Positions 1 through 8,923 of a DNA stretch of 54,021 bases are shown here, in pieces (position 1 is the stretch's first letter; the number at the start of each line of letters is the position of its first letter). Source of the DNA: Dehalococcoidia bacterium (lineage in GTDB: Bacteria > Chloroflexota > Dehalococcoidia > Lucifugimonadales > VXLM01); the NCBI GenBank assembly GCA_009841605.1, contig VXLM01000104.1:677-54697 (forward strand), written 5' to 3'. Below the pieces are notes generated by a model, which did no database searches, had not been told where the DNA came from, and was given only the letters and a program-made list of their open reading frames with translations. The position numbers were made by a program, and so were the translations under genes.

Positions 1-1
1 C

Positions 2-2917
2 CCCCCCCCCCTTTTTTTAAATGACCCGGCGCCCACCCATATCAACCCGCGTAAGAGCGTCGGCAGCGTCAGATGTGAAAAACACACAGCGGCCACGACC
101 GGCCTCGAACCAGAGAGCGACCGGATCATCGAGGTTGGGGCGGTCAAGTTCCGGGGCGACGAGGTGCTCGGCGTCTTTCAGTCGTTCGTGAATCCTGGCG
201 AGCGGCTCAGCAGGTTCATCCGCGACTACACGGGCATCACCCAGCGAGACGTCGACGGCGCGCCGTATTTTCCCGACGTTGCTACCGAGTTGCTTCCGTT
301 CATCGACGGCGCTCCGGTGGTGGGGCACAACGTGGGGTTCGATCTCGGGTTCCTGCGCAGTCACGGTCTTCCTCTCGACGGGCCGGTATCGGATACCTAC
401 GACCTCGGCAGGGTATTTGTGCCGTGGGCGTCATACCACTCGCTGACAGAGCTTGCCAAGGAACTGAATGTGCCGGTCGTGCGGGCTCACCGGGCGGGGG
501 ACGATGCGGAGACGACGCGCAGAGTCTTCGTCGCGCTGCTACATATAGCGGCCGAGACCAATTTGGAAACGCTGCGAGAGATATCCGGCATCGCGTCCAG
601 ATCGACGACCTCTGCGCTGCGCTATCCGCTCCGGCAGATGGTCGGTGACGGGACGGTAAGTCGCGCTCAAATGAGCTTGGACGAGCCAGTGGTGGATCTC
701 CGGGAACTTGCCGCGATGCGGCGGGCGGCGGGTGAGGAGTCGTCTGACGGACGCGACAGCAGCTTCGACAGGGAAGGACTGAGGAAACGTTTAGGCCACT
801 ATCAAGCGCTCCAACCGAATGAGGACGACACCTACGTCGATGTTGACGAGGTCGGGGAGTTGCTGGGAGAGCAAGGCCCGTTTGCGCAGGTGCTTCCGGG
901 ATTCGAGCATCGTGTCGAGCAGGTCGAGATGGCCCGCTCGGTGGCCGAGGCGATAAACGATGGCCAACGACTCATCGTCGAGGCGGGAACCGGTGTGGGC
1001 AAGTCGCTGGCCTACCTGCTCCCGGCGGCGCTGTACGCCCTCGAAAACGGGAGACGTGTAGTCGTCTCCACCAACACGATCAATCTCCAAGAGCAGATCA
1101 TTGCGAAGGACATACCGACGCTTGTTGATGCGCTCTTGCTGTCATTGCCGGGTGGAGCGCGAGAGCTCAAGCATTCGCTCCTGAAGGGGCGCGCGAACTA
1201 CCTGTGCATGAGGCGCTGGACGCATGCCAAGAACGGGGAAAGCCTGTCCGAAGAGGACGCGCGGCTACTGTCCGGGATTCTCGTGTGGTTTGATCGTACA
1301 TCGACGGGCGACCGGAGCGAACTCAACGTTGGTCGCAGAAGCCTCTTCAACTGGAATCGGGTGTCCGCACAGGGGGCGCTTAGGTGTAGGGGTCAAGACG
1401 GAATCTGTTTCCTGCGTTCGTCGAGGGCGAGGGCGGAGGCTTCCCACATCGTGGTAGTCAATCACGCCCTGTTGCTTACGGACCTCGTCGCAGGCGGCAC
1501 CGTCATCCCAGACTACGATGTCCTCATCATCGACGAGGCACATCATCTCGAAGAGGTGGCTACCAAACACCTGGGATTCGAGGTCAGCCGGTCAGCCGTT
1601 GGTGAGCACATCCAGGAATTGCTGGGCGAACGCGGGGTCATTGGTCGCGCGATGGCTGCTCTGCAGCGTGTGTCAGGGATAGAGCGGGTTGGCCGGACGC
1701 TGGAGGATGTCGGACAGATAGCTCCAGGACTGCTCCCAGCCTTGCGTGAGGGCACCGCGGCCCTGTACGGGCTGCTGGAAGACCGCACGTTGGGCGACTC
1801 GCGAGCAGACCGACAGGTACGGATTACAAATGGGACACGCCAGCAGCCCTTCTGGTCGGATGTCGAGACGGTCTGGGAGAACGTCAATCTGAGTCTCGTC
1901 AGCCTGGCAAACTGTCTCGATGCCCTTATGTCCACGCTACAGGACCTTGAAGGCGAAGATGCCAACGGCAACGAGGGACTGCTAATGGAATTGAGCGGCA
2001 GCGCGCAGAACAATGCCGAGATCAGGCAGAATCTTGAAGAATTCGCAGTCCAAAACAAGGATGACGTCGTCTATTGGGTTGAGAAGTCGGGCAGGGGGGA
2101 TGACGTAGCTCTCTACGGCGCTCCACTCCACGTCGGGGAGCTGCTCGAAGAACTGCTGTACACTCGCAAGAGCTCGGTCGTGATGACCAGTGCGACGCTC
2201 GCCGCCAATGGCACGTTCGACCACATCGAGGAGCGGACGGGTTTTGTGGACTCGGAGCAACGATTACTCGGTTCCCCATTCGACTATCCAAACTCTGCCC
2301 TGGTGTGCGTCCCAAACGACATGCCGGAGCCGTCGGCTCCCAACTACATGGAGTCTGCCGCTCAGGCCATCGGGGACACTGCGATCGCGGCGGGCGGGCG
2401 GACGATGGCGCTGTTCACCTCCTACGCCTCGCTCAGAGATGCGGAGGAGGCGTTACGAGGAACCATGAAGTCGCAGGGGATAGATCTCCTTGTGCAGGGG
2501 AACGGCGGGAGTCCCGACCAGATCATCCGGCGATTTCGAGAGAACCCACGGTCAATAATCCTGGGGACAGCGAGCTTTTGGGAGGGCATTGACCTGGCGG
2601 GGGACTCGCTGCAGGCTCTGGTCGTCATGAGACTGCCGTTCAACGTACCCACCGAGCCGGTGTTCGAGGCGCGGTCTGAGCTTTATGACAACGCCTTCAT
2701 GGAATTCGCTCTGCCTCAGGCGATCCTGCGACTGCGTCAGGGGTTTGGGCGACTGATCCGCACGAAGACGGACCGCGGCGTGGCGATCATTCTTGATAAG
2801 CGGGTCATATCCCGAAGGTATGGCTCACTGTTTATCCGGTCGCTGCCTCCGGCCTCCCGGAAGGCGTGCAAGCTCGACGAACTGGGAGACGAGGTAAGGC
2901 AGTGGTTGAGGAGGTGA
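2..2917 (+). CDS. dinG: DinG-family ATP-dependent helicase with N-terminal DEDD exonuclease domain, 5' partial
   Basis: Superfamily 2 (XPD/DinG-like) helicase fused to a DnaQ-type 3'-5' exonuclease module, expected to act in DNA repair or R-loop/replication-conflict resolution in the cytoplasm. The exonuclease part is visible from about base 95 (TTGLEP, IIEVGAVKF) through the second motif GHNVGFDLGFL and the third HRAGDDAETT. The helicase part has Walker A EAGTGVGKS (near base 980), DEAH as IIDEAHHLEE (near base 1530) and C-terminal GTASFWEGIDLAG and RQGFGRLIR motifs. Only three of the usual four iron-sulfur cysteines are obvious (NYLC, LRC, GIC). The frame is open to the first base and the earliest internal start is GTG at 164, which would cut off the first exonuclease motif. 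The codons where D-x-E should lie read T-A-A, so bases 1-94 may be foreign or mis-assembled. Confidence 0.9.
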   Translation, partial: PPPLFLNDPAPTHINPRKSVGSVRCEKHTAATTGLEPESDRIIEVGAVKFRGDEVLGVFQSFVNPGERLSRFIRDYTGITQRDVDGAPYFPDVATELLPFIDGAPVVGHNVGFDLGFLRSHGLPLDGPVSDTYDLGRVFVPWASYHSLTELAKELNVPVVRAHRAGDDAETTRRVFVALLHIAAETNLETLREISGIASRSTTSALRYPLRQMVGDGTVSRAQMSLDEPVVDLRELAAMRRAAGEESSDGRDSSFDREGLRKRLGHYQALQPNEDDTYVDVDEVGELLGEQGPFAQVLPGFEHRVEQVEMARSVAEAINDGQRLIVEAGTGVGKSLAYLLPAALYALENGRRVVVSTNTINLQEQIIAKDIPTLVDALLLSLPGGARELKHSLLKGRANYLCMRRWTHAKNGESLSEEDARLLSGILVWFDRTSTGDRSELNVGRRSLFNWNRVSAQGALRCRGQDGICFLRSSRARAEASHIVVVNHALLLTDLVAGGTVIPDYDVLIIDEAHHLEEVATKHLGFEVSRSAVGEHIQELLGERGVIGRAMAALQRVSGIERVGRTLEDVGQIAPGLLPALREGTAALYGLLEDRTLGDSRADRQVRITNGTRQQPFWSDVETVWENVNLSLVSLANCLDALMSTLQDLEGEDANGNEGLLMELSGSAQNNAEIRQNLEEFAVQNKDDVVYWVEKSGRGDDVALYGAPLHVGELLEELLYTRKSSVVMTSATLAANGTFDHIEERTGFVDSEQRLLGSPFDYPNSALVCVPNDMPEPSAPNYMESAAQAIGDTAIAAGGRTMALFTSYASLRDAEEALRGTMKSQGIDLLVQGNGGSPDQIIRRFRENPRSIILGTASFWEGIDLAGDSLQALVVMRLPFNVPTEPVFEARSELYDNAFMEFALPQAILRLRQGFGRLIRTKTDRGVAIILDKRVISRRYGSLFIRSLPPASRKACKLDELGDEVRQWLRR

Positions 2918-3795
2918 CGATTCAAGAGCCGCAAGTACGCTTCCTTCCCCTCGACGGTCAGCCTTTCGACCTGGAAAGCTCGCTGTTCAGCGGGCAGGCG
3001 TTCCGGTGGCGGAAGAAAGATAAGTGGTATGAAGGCGTAATCTTCGGGCGGATCGTGCGGGTGCGTGAGGTTGAGGGTGGCATCGCCTTCGCAACGGCGG
3101 ACGACGATGCGGATGAGAGCCCATCACGATTGAGAGACTATTTTTCGCTGGATCTTGACCTGGGCGAAGTGTATTCCACGCTCTCGCGGGATGAGGATCT
3201 GCGAGAATCTTTCGACCGCTATCGTGGGATGCGAATCCTACGGCAAGACCCGTGGGAGACTACTCTCTCCTTCCTGTGCGCCCAGAACTCGAATGTGCTG
3301 AGGATTACACGCAATGTCGAGGACATGTGCCGGTCATTTGGCAGACCTGTGTCTTTCGGCGGAAATACTCGCCACACCTATCCGACACCGGATGCGCTAG
3401 TAGCGGCAGGAGAGCAGGCGTTACGCGATCTTGGCCTCGGCTATCGAGCGCGGTACATCGTCTCAGCCGCCGAGAGGGTCGCAAGGGGCGGGATAGATCT
3501 CATGGCCCTTCGCGATGCCTCGTACGACGACGCGCTTGACGCGCTGACGACCCTCGAGGGGGTGGGGGACAAGGTGGCGAACTGCATCATGCTATTTTGC
3601 ATGGACAAACCGCAGGCCTTCCCGGTTGATACGCATATCCGTCAGATATTGCGCGAGCGCTACCCGAGGGCGCGTCGCGTAAAATCGAGCGACATACGCC
3701 GCGTCCGAGCATGGGCTCAGGAGCATTTCTCGCCGTATGCCGGGTATGCCAACCACTACCTGTTTCATTCGAGGCGGCTTGAGGGAAGGTCGTAG
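2902..3795 (+). CDS. ogg: 8-oxoguanine DNA glycosylase/AP lyase, OGG1 family
   Basis: Base-excision repair enzyme that removes 8-oxoguanine and cuts the AP site. The N-terminal OGG_N domain carries SGQAFRWRK. The helix-hairpin-helix GPD region carries LEGVGDKVANCI with the catalytic lysine at about residue 224 and FPVDTHI with the catalytic aspartate at about residue 243. At about 297 residues the length fits bacterial and archaeal OGG1-like proteins. I chose GTG 2902 because a GAGG stretch lies about 8 bases upstream; GTG 2914 is the alternative. The start overlaps the end of dinG by 16 bases, so the two are probably cotranscribed as a repair operon. Confidence 0.88.
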   Translation: MVEEVTIQEPQVRFLPLDGQPFDLESSLFSGQAFRWRKKDKWYEGVIFGRIVRVREVEGGIAFATADDDADESPSRLRDYFSLDLDLGEVYSTLSRDEDLRESFDRYRGMRILRQDPWETTLSFLCAQNSNVLRITRNVEDMCRSFGRPVSFGGNTRHTYPTPDALVAAGEQALRDLGLGYRARYIVSAAERVARGGIDLMALRDASYDDALDALTTLEGVGDKVANCIMLFCMDKPQAFPVDTHIRQILRERYPRARRVKSSDIRRVRAWAQEHFSPYAGYANHYLFHSRRLEGRS

Positions 3796-3850
3796 GGGTC
3801 AAGCAGGCATCGGACGCGGGCGGAAGGGTTGGACATCGGTTCATCAGACA

Positions 3851-5047
3851 CTACTGAAGCTGTTTCCACTCTTCCTCCGGTATGATGCGAACCATAAATT
3901 CATCGAACATCGGGACGGTAAAAGCGGTATCCCCATGACTTGGACTCCATATCATTCCCTTGCTAATCAACTGGTTCCGAGTGGGGGCTAATGATGTCAC
4001 GGAACGGGCTAGTACGCTTGCAATATCTCCTGAACGATGGGGACCTTGACCGAGTTGGGCCATTGCGCGCAGGTATCTCTTCTCGGTGGGTGTAAGCCTA
4101 TCGAATCTGACCAAGAAGAAGCTTGCGTCGAGATCAGCAACTGCCTGTCGTGAAGCCACTTCGACATGGGAAACTGTAATAGGAGAACGCTCAGCAACAT
4201 CCCACACATGCTTTCCCCACTCTTGTAGGAAGTAGGGGTAGCACTGAGTTTGGTTGATGATGGTGTCTAGTGCGAATGGTTCTATATCCACTCCCTCATC
4301 CTTGGCCGGCTTAGCGATGGCGAGCTTGGCGTCTTCGGGAGAAAGAGGCCCAATTTCTGGGAACTCAAAAAGCCGTTCAGCATAAGATTTGGCTTTTCCC
4401 ATGCGGCCCCGCACCTGCGGGAGTCCAGCTCCAACCATTGTTACAGGTAGCCCTCTCTGAGCCGTCCTGTGTAGTGCCGTAATAAGTGCCGCAAGCTCGT
4501 CCTCTTTCACGTACTGAAGTTCGTCAATGAAGAGTGCCACGCAGCTTTCATCTGCTTTTGCTGCCACACCAACGACTTCGAGCAGATCCTGTAAATCGGT
4601 TTCCAGGTCTCCACTGTCTGCCAACCCGGGTTCCGGGACCATATCCAATGTGACGCCTATCCCCTGATATTCCACCTTCAGTGCTTTAACGAACCCTGCG
4701 AGGCCACGAAGGGCGCGGTTCGCCATTTGTCTTGCCGCCTCCTTAGTGGAAATTTTGAGCAACGCAACACGGAGTTGGGGTACTATCATGGAAGGGAGCG
4801 ACCGACCTTCGGGTGCTTCGATCTGCAGTGTATAAGTGCCATTCGCTTCGGCTTCCTGTCGAATTCGTTCCAGCAGCACAGTTTTCCCCACGCCTCGCAA
4901 GCCGACCATAAGAGTGCTTTTGCTTGAACGTCCAACCTTCGTCCGCAAGAGCGCGGTCTGTGCGGCTGTGCGCACGTCGTCGCGGCCTGCCAACTCTGGC
5001 GGCTGTGTGCCTGCGCCCGGCGCGTATGGGTTAAGAACAGGATCCAT
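3851..5047 (-). CDS. AAA-type P-loop ATPase (COG1672/Orc1-Cdc6-like)
   Basis: Predicted ATPase of the archaeal-type/Orc1-like AAA group; the physiological role is not known. Walker A is GLRGVGKT at residues 49-56 and Walker B is FIDELQ at 173-178. The N-terminus (LNPYAPGAGTQPPELAGRD) is typical of stand-alone bacterial members. The C-terminal third, with segments such as YFLQEWGKHVW and LTPTEKRYLRAMAQLG, looks like a winged-helix domain. The gene is AT-richer than its neighbours and stands alone between ogg and a divergently transcribed efflux pump. The upstream 135 bases are AT-rich and probably hold promoters for both directions. Acquisition by transfer is an inference from composition and isolation. 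Confidence 0.75.
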   Translation of the reverse strand: MDPVLNPYAPGAGTQPPELAGRDDVRTAAQTALLRTKVGRSSKSTLMVGLRGVGKTVLLERIRQEAEANGTYTLQIEAPEGRSLPSMIVPQLRVALLKISTKEAARQMANRALRGLAGFVKALKVEYQGIGVTLDMVPEPGLADSGDLETDLQDLLEVVGVAAKADESCVALFIDELQYVKEDELAALITALHRTAQRGLPVTMVGAGLPQVRGRMGKAKSYAERLFEFPEIGPLSPEDAKLAIAKPAKDEGVDIEPFALDTIINQTQCYPYFLQEWGKHVWDVAERSPITVSHVEVASRQAVADLDASFFLVRFDRLTPTEKRYLRAMAQLGQGPHRSGDIASVLARSVTSLAPTRNQLISKGMIWSPSHGDTAFTVPMFDEFMVRIIPEEEWKQLQ

Positions 5048-5251
5048 GGGTTCAATTATAGCAAGTTTATCTCAGTTTACAAAAAAACACTAAGATGGCT
5101 AATTTCGCTATAACCGGGATTTTTCCGTGGTTGAAAGAAGACGGGATTGGTTGATTGTTCGGGGTGTACGTGAAGCGTATGATTGATTCATGCGAATCCA
5201 CTATTCAGTCGCCCCCATGGCGGCAATGTCGTTCGGCTGTCCCAGGTGAGC

Positions 5252-6922
5252 ATGGCATCGGATTCTGAAACGGAGGGACAACAGGGACTGAGGGACGACG
5301 AACCTCCCACGTACGAGACGGACTTCAAGCCGATGCCCCGGCGGCAGGTCGTCTTCACGATGGGCGGGCTCATGCTCGCGCTATTTCTGGCGGCGCTCGA
5401 TCAAACGGTTGTCAGCACTGCCATGCCTCGCATCATCGCGGACCTCGGTGGCTTCGACCGGTTCACGTGGGTAACGACCTCATACCTCGTCGCCTCGACG
5501 ACCGCCGTCCCCATCGTGGGTCGGCTGTCCGACCTGTATGGTCGCAAGGCGTTCTTCCTGGGTGGAATCATCGTGTTCCTCGTCGGGTCGGTGCTGGCAG
5601 GGGCGAGCCAGACGATGAACCAGCTCATATTCTTCCGGGCGATCCAGGGCATCGGTGGCGGCAGCGTTATGGCGCTGTCGTTCGCGTCGGTTGGCGATCT
5701 CTTCCCTCCGGCGGAGCGCGGCAAGTACCAAGGAATCGTCGCGGGTGTATTTGGTCTGTCGTCGGTGATCGGCCCGACACTTGGAGGGTTCATAACCGAC
5801 AATCTGTCGTGGAACTGGGTCTTTTACATAAATGTCCCGCTGACCCTCATAGTGATTGGCCTCTTCATTCGATTTTTTCCCAACATCAGGCCCGAACGGC
5901 TGGCGCAGCGCCTAGACTACGCGGGCATGGCGCTGCTGGTGCTGATCGTCGTGCCGCTGCTCGTTGGTCTCTCACTGGGGGGTGTCCACATCGAGTGGCT
6001 GTCCTTCCAGGTGCTCGGCATCCTCATCTTCGCAGCGATCATAACTGTGATCTTCATAGCAGTGGAGCAGCGGGCCGACGAACCGATCATGCCTTTGAGC
6101 ATCTACTCGAACCGGGTTGTGAGCGTCTCACTCATCGCGGTCTTCGTAACCGGTTTCGGGATGTTCGGGGCTATCATCTTCGTGCCGTTGTATTTCCAAG
6201 GAGTGCTGGGAGCGTCAGCTACGAGCAGCGGGTCGTTCCTAACGCCAATGATGCTCAGCATGGTCGTGACAGCAACGCTGGCGGGGCAGACGCTGTCGAG
6301 GTTCGGCGGCCACTACCGTATTCAGGGACTCATCGGCATTGCGATCATGGGCGGGGGAATGGTGCTCATGTCCCGAATGACGGCGGACACCTCGTTCGCG
6401 CAGGCTGTCGCAAGCATCGTCATCATGGGCCTCGGTCTCGGCATAACCTTCCCAAGCTTCACGATATCCGTCCAAAACGCCGTTCCGCATAACCTGCTGG
6501 GCGCGGTGACTTCGGCAACGCAGTTCTATCGCTCGGTGGGAGGGTCACTGGGACTTGCCGTGCTGGGTTCGTATATGGCCAGTCGATTTGCGGCCGGACT
6601 CGGTGACTCGCTTCCGTCAGAGGTCAGAGAGGCGCTGCCAGAGGAACAGCTCGCTGAGATGAGCAACAACCCTCAGGCGCTCGTCAACCCCGAGGCCTTG
6701 GAGGGACTAAAGACGAGTCTTTCCGGCGGGGGAGAGCAGGGTACAGAGGTTCTATCGGTATTGCTGACAACACTACGAGAGACACTTGCATCTGCCATCA
6801 GCGACGTATTTATCCTCGCGACGGCAACGCTGGTCGTAGGATTCGTTGCTACGCTCTTCCTGAAGGAAGTGCCTCTGAGAACGCGGGCGGGAAGATCGAG
6901 CGCGAGGGGTTCGGAAGAATAG
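5252..6922 (+). CDS. MFS drug efflux transporter, DHA2 (EmrB/QacA) family
   Basis: Proton-driven multidrug exporter in the inner membrane with about 14 predicted membrane segments. MFS motif A is seen as GRLSDLYGRKAFF near residue 90 and motif C as VIGPTLGGF near residue 172. The N-terminal segment contains LDQTVVSTAMPRI, diagnostic of DHA2 pumps. ATG 5252 was chosen because AGGTGA precedes it; the frame is open up to a TTG at 5183, and the extra 23 residues look non-conserved. The C-terminus has a soluble insert before the last membrane segment. No TetR or MarR regulator lies beside it, and the substrate cannot be inferred. Confidence 0.88.
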   Translation: MASDSETEGQQGLRDDEPPTYETDFKPMPRRQVVFTMGGLMLALFLAALDQTVVSTAMPRIIADLGGFDRFTWVTTSYLVASTTAVPIVGRLSDLYGRKAFFLGGIIVFLVGSVLAGASQTMNQLIFFRAIQGIGGGSVMALSFASVGDLFPPAERGKYQGIVAGVFGLSSVIGPTLGGFITDNLSWNWVFYINVPLTLIVIGLFIRFFPNIRPERLAQRLDYAGMALLVLIVVPLLVGLSLGGVHIEWLSFQVLGILIFAAIITVIFIAVEQRADEPIMPLSIYSNRVVSVSLIAVFVTGFGMFGAIIFVPLYFQGVLGASATSSGSFLTPMMLSMVVTATLAGQTLSRFGGHYRIQGLIGIAIMGGGMVLMSRMTADTSFAQAVASIVIMGLGLGITFPSFTISVQNAVPHNLLGAVTSATQFYRSVGGSLGLAVLGSYMASRFAAGLGDSLPSEVREALPEEQLAEMSNNPQALVNPEALEGLKTSLSGGGEQGTEVLSVLLTTLRETLASAISDVFILATATLVVGFVATLFLKEVPLRTRAGRSSARGSEE

Positions 6923-6923
6923 C

Positions 6924-7964
6924 CTAGTCGACGGTCAGAACGAGCTTACCGAAGAACGACTGCTCTTCCATGACCTTGTGTGCGACCGCAGTGTCCTGCA
7001 GTGGGTAGGTGTCGTGGACGATGCCTCGGATAATTCCCTTCGCCGTCATTTCGATGATCTGGCGCAGGTCTTCCTGACGGCCCATGAAGACGCCGAAAAC
7101 GGTCTGGTTTCTGACAAAGAGAACGCCCATTTGAAGCTGTCCTCGGTATCCAGTAGTAACGCCGCAGATGCCGTATCGTCCGCCAGGAGCCAGTGACCTC
7201 GAAGCAGCAGGCCAGAAGGTTTCACCGACGTGGTCGACCACGACGTCGACGCCGCGCCGGTCGGTCAACTCTCTTACGCGTTCAGCGATGTCCTCGTGGG
7301 AGTAGTTGATGACCTCGTCGGCGCCGAGGGCCTTCGCCATTTCCGCCTTTTTGTCGGAGCTGGTGGTGGCTATCACCCTGGCTCCAATGATGTTCTTGGC
7401 CACCTGGATGGCAGCCGAACCGACGCCGCTGGAGGCCGACAGCACCAACACCGTTTCCCACGCCTGGAGGTTCGCACGGCGGATGAGCATTGTCCAAGAG
7501 GGCATGAAGACCGTGGGCAGGGATGACGCCTCGACGTAGGAGATCGAGTCGGGCAGGACGACGGCATTAACGCCGGGAACCTTCACATACTCTGCGTACC
7601 CCCCGTTCGTGGTCGAGCCTATCCTGCCGGGCCGGATGCACAGTTCTGATTCACCCGCGATGCAGTATTGGCACTGGCTGCAGGTGAGGCGAGGATTGAC
7701 GGCGACGCGATCGCCCACCTTCACATTTTGCACCTCGCTGCCGGTCTCTGCCACGTCGCCCGCCACGTCGCCGCCGAGGATGTGCGGGCCGTCGAAGACC
7801 ATGCGCGTGCCCTTGATGCCCTGCCGGGTGAAGATATCGAGCCTATTAAGCGAACAGGCGCGCACTCGGACCTTGATGTCGTTCGGCCCGACGACCGGCT
7901 CCGGCATTTCGCCGTACTGCAACGCGTCGAGGCCGCCGTGTTCAGTGACGTAGACCGCCTTCAT
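6924..7964 (-). CDS. Zinc-binding alcohol dehydrogenase/quinone oxidoreductase-like (MDR superfamily)
   Basis: Medium-chain NAD(P)H-dependent oxidoreductase. A GroES-like N-domain is followed by a Rossmann domain with SASSGVGSAAIQVAK. Four structural-zinc cysteines are present at residues 95, 98, 101 and 109. The catalytic-zinc His-Glu pair (GHE in alcohol dehydrogenases) is replaced by GGD at residues 64-66, and the usual Cys38-type ligand region reads CSLNRLD, as in quinone oxidoreductases. The protein therefore keeps structural zinc but probably lacks the classical catalytic zinc. It converges with the MFS gene with one base between the stops. The substrate is unknown. Confidence 0.85.
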   Translation of the reverse strand: MKAVYVTEHGGLDALQYGEMPEPVVGPNDIKVRVRACSLNRLDIFTRQGIKGTRMVFDGPHILGGDVAGDVAETGSEVQNVKVGDRVAVNPRLTCSQCQYCIAGESELCIRPGRIGSTTNGGYAEYVKVPGVNAVVLPDSISYVEASSLPTVFMPSWTMLIRRANLQAWETVLVLSASSGVGSAAIQVAKNIIGARVIATTSSDKKAEMAKALGADEVINYSHEDIAERVRELTDRRGVDVVVDHVGETFWPAASRSLAPGGRYGICGVTTGYRGQLQMGVLFVRNQTVFGVFMGRQEDLRQIIEMTAKGIIRGIVHDTYPLQDTAVAHKVMEEQSFFGKLVLTVD

Positions 7965-8129
7965 GTTGGTCGCTCCATCGGTCGATTAGGGGTTAGCGGG
8001 GGTGAGGCGACGAATTCATCGTTCCCTATGTCCCACACTATAGGCGAGGCACCTAGCATGTCAACACGCCCGACGGTGCATTGTGTCCGTCCTCGTGCCG
8101 CTATGGGAACGGCAGGAAAACACGACGGC

Positions 8130-8522
8130 TCACAATGCGTCTGCATCACCTTCGAGCCTATCGAGCTTGCTCTGAGATGACCGGATTGAGGCCTCGTGGG
8201 CTATCTCTGCAGCCTCTCTCTTGTACCGTCGAGGAATCTTTAATTTGATCGCGCCCTGCTTGGCGCCGGGCACGTCCCCTACGATTTGCATGCTGTCTAC
8301 CCTGATGTTGAGGCTCGTCCACAGAAATTTGGACCGGAAATCGACCTCATCAATGTGATCAAAAGGGATGACGGCTGTGCTTACACCCGACTTCACCACT
8401 CCGATGAGGTTGTCCTTTACCTGGTATTCCAGGGTTAGGGCATCCGATGATATGCGGAGCACGCCTTCCGCATCGGCCAAGCCCTGATAAATCTCGGGGA
8501 ACCGCACCGGTATCGAGTCCAT
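8130..8522 (-). CDS. Conserved hypothetical protein, possibly PH-like
   Basis: I do not recognise this 130-residue protein with certainty. It has no signal peptide or membrane segment, is beta-rich in its first 100 residues and ends in a charged helix. The segment VIPFDHIDEVDF, followed by FLWTSLNIRV, resembles bacterial PH-like domains, but this is a weak match by eye. It stands alone, upstream of the minus-strand dehydrogenase by 165 bases and facing away from the sulfatase gene. No function is proposed. Confidence 0.55.
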   Translation of the reverse strand: MDSIPVRFPEIYQGLADAEGVLRISSDALTLEYQVKDNLIGVVKSGVSTAVIPFDHIDEVDFRSKFLWTSLNIRVDSMQIVGDVPGAKQGAIKLKIPRRYKREAAEIAHEASIRSSQSKLDRLEGDADAL

Positions 8523-8923
8523 GGCTATGAGCGACTCCTATGTCTCGTTCAATCCGCCGGATGAGACGATAGGGGTTCATCATAGCCTGTTGGTCTTCGC
8601 TCGCCAAGTTGGGGTGAAGGAGAGAACTTGTCCCAGATTGGTAGGCGGCGGGTTGGCATGTCAACTTGAACGTAGTGGGGGAATCCAGAACGTTGTGCCT
8701 GCGTCACAAGGTCAGTTCAGCAAAAGGGGCGAGTGTTGGAGGGAGAGGACTTTAGATTCCTCTCTCCGCTTCGCTACGATCGGAATGACAGTGGCCGGGG
8801 CTATGTGTAGGATGGGAATAGATATGGGGAGATGGTATGTCGACGTACCTACTCATACGGGATGGGTTCTCATTCGCGGCAGTGTGATATGGTTCGCCGC
8901 AACTTCGTACTTGGGCTGTTCCC
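8523..8923. other. Intergenic region with REP-like hairpin element
   Basis: A 401-base stretch with no convincing gene. It holds a 7-bp perfect hairpin at 8743-8764 (GAGAGGA / TCCTCTC around an 8-base loop) followed by CGCTTCGCTACGATCGGAAT and GACA up to about 8790. This layout is reminiscent of short dispersed repeats found between genes in some environmental genomes. Only one copy was noticed in the window, so repeat status is inference. The promoter of the downstream sulfatase must lie here, but no good hexamer pair was found. Confidence 0.4.

Noticed and set aside
5467-6492. Second plus-strand frame inside the MFS gene
   Set aside because: Arg/His-rich composition is typical of an out-of-frame reading of a GC-rich membrane-protein gene.
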